Assembly: GCA_001792895.1 (NCBI GenBank)
Contig: MARA01000006.1
Coordinates: 868,001 to 932,000, forward strand
Origin: Lentinus brumalis
Lineage: Eukaryota; Basidiomycota; Agaricomycetes; Polyporales; Polyporaceae
DNA: 64,000 bases
Direction: 5' to 3'
Within the stretch, counting starts at the first letter, position 1. Every line of letters begins with the position of its first letter. Under the pieces are notes generated by a model. It was given only the letters and a program-made list of their open reading frames with translations, searched no databases and was not told where the DNA came from. The position numbers and the translations under genes were made by a program. Shown here one piece after another: positions 59,094 to 64,000 of this stretch.

Positions 59094-62000
59094 CTACTTC
59101 CACATCTTGCCACAGCAGTTGGACGCTCCGCACTGGCACTCGACGTAGACAGCGCCGTTACGTATCTTGGGTGCGGTCTGTAACGAAGCTGTGAGACAAC
59201 TGAGGCTTCTATGGCGGCAAGGACACGTACATCATCGTCATCGTCATCGTCATCATCCGAATCAGAGCTAGATTCGGCTTCGCCGTCGATAGGTCCCATG
59301 TACGAGAAGCAGAGCTCTTCGTGCGGTTCGATGTCCCGCTTGGTGAAGATGGCAAGTAGCGGCTTTTCGATGTTGGCTTCGTTGAGATAAACGGCGTTGA
59401 TTCCACAGTTGGGATCACAACTATGGTTCTGGAGGAAGATGTTGTCAGTTCTCGGGCTTCGCTGAGACTTGGCGAGGGTCCAGACGTACCAGATACCGAG
59501 TGAACTGACGGGAGGCGGCATGTCAGTCAGATTGATGCGACACAGATGTCATGATGACTCACGTTCCCAGCATGATATGCGTCGATGCAATATCGGACCT
59601 CCTTGCGGCCTGTATGTTTCTTGACGTGATAAAAATCCACATCGAAGAGATAGGTTCGGCCAAACTTGTTGTAGATCCTGGACGAGCGACGGTAAATTCT
59701 CTTCTGCCCCAGACCTGGAGGCATCACTCACTTTCCCCTGGCCTCTCCGTCAGCATCCATAAGATACTCTCCGGCGTAGACCCCAATGTAGGTGTTTGCT
59801 GGGATTTTCTTCGTACCGGCAAAGATTCCTGGAACAAGTATGAGAACCAGGTTACAACGCACTGCGTGAGGAGACTAACCCCATCCTTTGTTTGGTGTCT
59901 TCTGAATCACGATCTCGTATTGTCTGCCATGCTGAACGACCTATGAGATGGTGAGTACTGATGATATCGGAATATTCACGCAAATAGTGACATACGCGGT
60001 TAGGACAATCATCCGAGCACCCACAGTTCATATTGCACTCGAAGATTGGGTAATCATGAAGTTTCAGCTTCCCCTTCTTGTCGTACAAAAAACCGCTGCT
60101 GGGGCCGTCCAAGAAGGACTTCTGCCGCCTGACACATGCACACGTCTTTGACAATGGGTCGCAAGGGCCGTTGCAGCCGCACCCCTGGAGGGCGTCGTAA
60201 TCGGGCTTCGGCACCCCCTTTCCGTGCCACATCAAGTTCGAGTAGTAGAATTCGAGCGGCGGAGTGGGCTCGTCGTCGACCTCGTTGATGATGCGGATAG
60301 GCGGCGCGTTGGGCTCATCCTCAGCAGTGTTGGCACGAATCTCGGCCTCGAAGATCAGAACCTGCATATTCCCCGCTCGTCGAGCGGATGGAGGAAGGGA
60401 GTTGAGGCGGTCATGAAGATCGTGGGGGATGTCTTCAGCAAGCTGGGTGATGGGAGCAAATTCCTTCGCGATGCGGCGCTTGTCCTTCCTCCACGATATG
60501 GACCCGAAACCCGCTTCCTCGAACGCTTGAGCGTACTTGCTATTGCGCGAGATGCCACCCTGCGACGCAACGTCTTCCTCACTGGAGGACCGCACAATCG
60601 GGTCCCGACGACGGAAGCGACGTCGAGGCTCTTCGAACTCCTCTTGTGGCTCAACCGAAGAACTCGCCGAGCTTGATGATAGTCGCGCAGACCGGCGCGG
60701 ACCCGAAGCTGACGACGACGCTTCCGAGCTTGTTTGACCGCGGTTCCGTCCGCCAGACAATGGACGAACGGGGTGCTCGTCTTCTTCTGGTATCTTTTTC
60801 CCACAGCATTAATCACTGCATAAGGCAAATATATTCGCCACGCACCTCAACTGCAGGAGAGTCCTCAGGAGTCGTACTTGGGTAAAGGAGACTTCGGCGA
60901 CATTCCTCTTCATCCGTCATCTCAGTCGGTGACATCAGCGGAGTTGCAGCCTGCTCTGAAAGTACTACTGGATCAGACGATCCTTCATTCATGCGGGCAT
61001 TGGGCTCCACACGTCCTGGCATCTGAGGCGTCGTGCCAGCTGGACTAGCACCAGCCGAAGATGGCCGTGACAAGGGAGGTATCTTGATGGTGATCGGAGG
61101 AGGTGCAGAGTGAGGAGGTCTCATAGTATTCCGCCGAGGCAGGACATGCCTGAACGATCCATCTGCTCCCTCGATAAGAGCTCCGGCGGAAGATACCCCC
61201 GGATCAGTCTCTGACGGCAAGGCAGGATCCTGTGTCGAGCTCGGAGATGGCCCAGCAGTCTCCAGTGGTGCGGGTGGCAACTGCACGGAAGACGACCCGG
61301 TGCCTGAAGGTGCAGTGAATCTTCTGAAGTTTCTGGGTAGAGCAAGGGAGCTTTCCCCTTCGACTGCTGCAGGTCTACCGCAGACTGCTGTGTGGGTCCA
61401 GATGGTCGTTTTGCGGACGTCGCCTTGTCACGTATGAACCTGATTAGGTCTAAGTGTGGTGCGGGTTGCAACGTTTCTGGCGGAGGTGCAGCAGTAGGTT
61501 CGGTCGGCGGCGGAGCTGATGGTGAATCTATGTGGGTGGTCAGATACGAGTCATTGAAGAGGGAGAGATACAAACTCTGAGCACGTAGTTGAGGGACGTC
61601 AGCCGAGGTGTCAGTTGGCTGAGCGACTGACTCCGGCTCGTCGTCCCCGGTGAGGTCAATAGGATCCTCGCGTGCCTTCTCGTTTCTGGCTTTGCGGATA
61701 ATTTCAGAAAGTGTAAGACCAATGCGAGCTTCGACGGGAGTACCAGCCCTTGCTGCAATAGCGTCGGCCTTGAAGCGATCAACACGCAAAGATGTCAGTA
61801 CCAGTACCCCGCCTTCCAAACGAATATGACGTCACGTACATCCACCGCAACATCCCTTGCAAAAGGGGAGGCCTGACTAACAGTCGAGTCGGCGGCTGTG
61901 CCCTCTTGGCTATCTTCCGTTGGTCCATTCGCCATTGAATTGTCCTGCACGTCTGCTGGGATCGTACTAGGAAGCTCTGGCTCTACCTCCATGGCATTTT

Positions 62001-63953
62001 CCGTCACGGTATCTTGCGCAAGGGAGCTCGAATCACCCTCCACCGAACTCTGCGATGTAACCATTACAGCGACCTCGACGGTGTCCTGAGCAGGCACCGA
62101 CAACGCTGAGGTTGCAGCTGAGTTTTCCGTAAGAGTCGGAGAGAGTCTCATAGATATGCGCGCGGACGCAGTAGACGACGAGGATGGGATAGGCGCAGAG
62201 GACGTCGTGGAAAGAGACGAATTAGGCGCTCCTCTCTGCTGACTGCTCGACTGCCGCTTCCGGGCGACGCGCAATATATCCTTGAAAAACCCGTCATTAC
62301 CACCATACAAGAGTTTCGTCAGGCGTATGCGACGAACGAGAGATGCAGATGCGGGCTTCGGCGAGCGCGATTTCGCTCTGGAAGCGCTGGGAAGGACTGT
62401 TTCCGGACCAAAGCATGAGGTTCCGTCCTTGAACAACGAGTGAAAGGATACGTACCAGGAGGATCTGTGCTGGATGCTTGCGCAGGGCTTGCGCTACTCT
62501 CCGTCGAAGTACCCGATATCGCCAGGTCCTGCAAACGAGGGTCCAGTATGGATGAGACAGGGCTTGCCGTTCCTTCGCGAACAGAGTCCGGTTCAGCGGA
62601 CAGTACAACAGATGATAGCCGGGTGATGAGTGCTTTCGTGGCGCCTGCAAGACTCGACGGCTGCGGTGATGCCACCACGGGCGCTACGTCAGACTCAACC
62701 TCAATGCCAGGTTCGGGCGGCGATACTGTGCGGATGGTGGATGAAGCCATCTCCGGAGCAGAAGTACCTTCGCGAGTAGGCGGTTCTTCTCCTGGAGGCG
62801 AGCTGCTGTCCCGTTCTGTCGTTGATGAAACCGGTATGGGTATGTCGGTTTGTGCAACTATTTCGTCCGCAGGTGGGGTCTGTTCCTCTTCCGAACCTTG
62901 CTGTGATTCTTCAAATGGAAGCACGTCCTCGGGGACATCGTCGTCCATTTGAACGTCAGCCATTGTGTCTTCTGGCGGTTCGCGAACGGGATCATCGTCC
63001 AACATAAACACATCTGCTTGTTCGACCGCAACGAAGGGAGAACTAGCCTGCTGCGGGGAATGGGCCGATGATGCGGGTGATGCTCGAATGGACGTCGATT
63101 GACCTGGACTTGGGCTCCGAACCAAGGGAACGATGGAGGGCGAACGGCGCACGGGTGAGGCATCCTTGCGTGGCGAAGCAATGGTTGGTGCAGCTGGCGT
63201 TGCGGTGGGTGGTATAAAGGAATCCTTGCGCTGAGAAGTCGAGGCTTGCGCTGCCGGTGGAGGGGGTACAGCAACCTCGTCGTCGTCCGAATCGTCCAGG
63301 ATGATGATGCCATTCTCCTCTTTGTAGGCCACAGTAGGGACTTTGTTAGGCTGAATCGTTCTGCGTCGGGGAAGGGGAAGGTCAGACGTAGACTTCGGTG
63401 AAGGCTGCTTGGGTGGCGGTGGCGAAGCCTTAGGTGGCGGGACATACTCGTCATCGCTGTCCAGAATCTCAATGACCTCGTGCGGTGAGGGAGCAACAGG
63501 TGCGGAATGGCGACGGTTCCCGGTCGACTTAGCTGATTCTACGGACGCTTTGGGCCCAGCAGTCCGTGGTAGTTGTTGAGCACTCGCCGAGGAGGTTGGG
63601 ACGGGTCGGTTGGGCGTGGAAGCTGAAGGTCGGGACGTGGAGGCTGAAGGTCGGGACGTGGAGGGTCTCTGTCTGTCTGCGCTATCTCCACTCTCCCTCT
63701 CCGGCGAGCCGATGTCCAGAAATCGCCGTGTGCTGCGACTGAGTGCTGACGCGCTTGTGTACGAGACTCGCCGAGACTGTGTTGGAGGGGGCACCCTAGT
63801 TTGCGCGGCGGCTCTGTCGTCCTTCTCCGGATTCAAGATGCGTATCTTCTTCTTCTTCTTCTTGGGCTGCTCTACCTCTTCCTCGCTGTCGGGCGATAGT
63901 TGACGCCTCATCCCGCTCGAGGAGTCCTGTCTCGGACGGCGGGATGCTGGCAT
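59094..63953 (-). CDS. SUV39/Clr4-type H3K9 methyltransferase with long N-terminus (one frameshift)
   Basis: Ten exons (63953-62456, 62375-61840, 61768-60846, 60793-59996, 59940-59880, 59828-59732, 59677-59563, 59504-59490, 59428-59231, 59177-59094) give 1,441 residues. The first 980 or so are Ser/Pro-rich, with a Lys-rich stretch (residues 31-36) and three motifs of a hydrophobic core followed by acids: VIEILDSDDE (160-169), GIIILDDSDDDE (215-226), PIDLTGDDE (714-722). The C-terminus has pre-SET zinc cysteines (LQGCGCNGPC, CNMNCGCSDDCPNRV), the SET core (YIGVYAGEYL, NHSCDPNC near 1349, LCFSYMG) and post-SET (CQCGASNCCGKMWK). This layout is that of H3K9 methyltransferases of silent chromatin. 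No chromodomain is seen. The 60846/60793 junction joins the two halves: the SET half alone has no ATG, only a TTG. As written, the frame breaks at CCCC 61355-61358; one more base restores it. Confidence 0.85.
59231..59257. repeat. ATC/GTC microsatellite coding poly-Asp
   Basis: Nine trinucleotides of ATC/GTC type at the 3' edge of a SET methyltransferase exon. On the coding strand they encode a run of Asp directly before the intron donor, an acidic linker between the SET core and the post-SET cysteines. Confidence 0.6.
63611..63667. repeat. 21-base tandem repeat in the SET methyltransferase gene
   Basis: About 2.7 copies of a 21-base unit (CGGGACGTGGAGGCTGAAGG plus T) coding repeats of TSRPSAS in the disordered N-terminus. 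Such short in-frame repeats change copy number easily. Confidence 0.55.
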
Positions 63954-64000
63954 GACATTAAGTCAGGGGGACTGGTCGAAGACGAACACAACATACCTGC

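Overview
The window looks like nuclear DNA of a basidiomycete, most likely a plant- or wood-decaying agaricomycete (white-rot type). Nearly every gene is split by GT...AG introns of about 50-80 bases, sometimes with exons of only 9-21 bases. Genes are packed on both strands, promoters carry TATA boxes about 65-95 bases before the ATG, and the content includes a class II haem peroxidase, a rhamnogalacturonase and HAD-type terpene cyclases. No prokaryotic operon signals, CRISPR arrays or rRNA were seen, and no convincing tRNA (the tRNA search by eye was not exhaustive).

Layout. 1-3137: no recognisable gene, only coding-like fragments with stops. 3138-4354 (-): mitochondrial-carrier-like protein. 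6204-10265 (+): FUN30/SMARCAD1-type chromatin remodeller. 10925-18900: a small terpenoid locus of two tandem HAD/terpene-cyclase fusion genes (+) and a 14-helix-type MFS transporter (-). 20241-25402 (-): a tiny Tyr/Pro-rich protein, TRAPP subunit BET5, an uncharacterised membrane protein and the arginine methyltransferase RMT2. 25689-29664 (-): a long membrane-anchored amidohydrolase. 30627-32154 (+): NADP-dependent MDR reductase. 33783-35675 (+): short manganese-type peroxidase. 36187-41209: two translation initiation genes end to end, eIF3c (+) and eIF2B-gamma (-). 42150-44029 (+): GH28 rhamnogalacturonase. 44494-47482 (+): GCK-family kinase. 48461-52416 (-): APS kinase and a tandem pair of pyroglutamyl peptidases. 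52906-about 56510 (-): a 5'-truncated LINE with an intact RT-RNase H frame and poly(A) tail. 56754-58864 (+): MGS1/WRNIP1 ATPase. 59094-63953 (-): a 1,441-residue H3K9-type SET methyltransferase.

How the genes relate. The peroxidase, the rhamnogalacturonase and perhaps the MDR reductase fit extracellular lignocellulose breakdown and handling of the aldehydes and enones it yields. The HAD-cyclases plus exporter look like a drimane-type sesquiterpenoid locus. FUN30, MGS1 and the SET protein are chromatin or replication factors. The rest is housekeeping.

A recurrent anomaly: six well-supported genes (FUN30, terpene cyclase B, the peroxidase, pyroglutamyl peptidase 1, MGS1, the SET methyltransferase) each break frame at one point where one base appears to be missing, in five cases in a 3-4 base run and in FUN30 next to GG. 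Adding one base makes every exon phase agree. The simplest reading is residual homopolymer error in the assembly, but real mutations cannot be excluded from sequence alone. Protein lengths below assume the one-base correction where stated.
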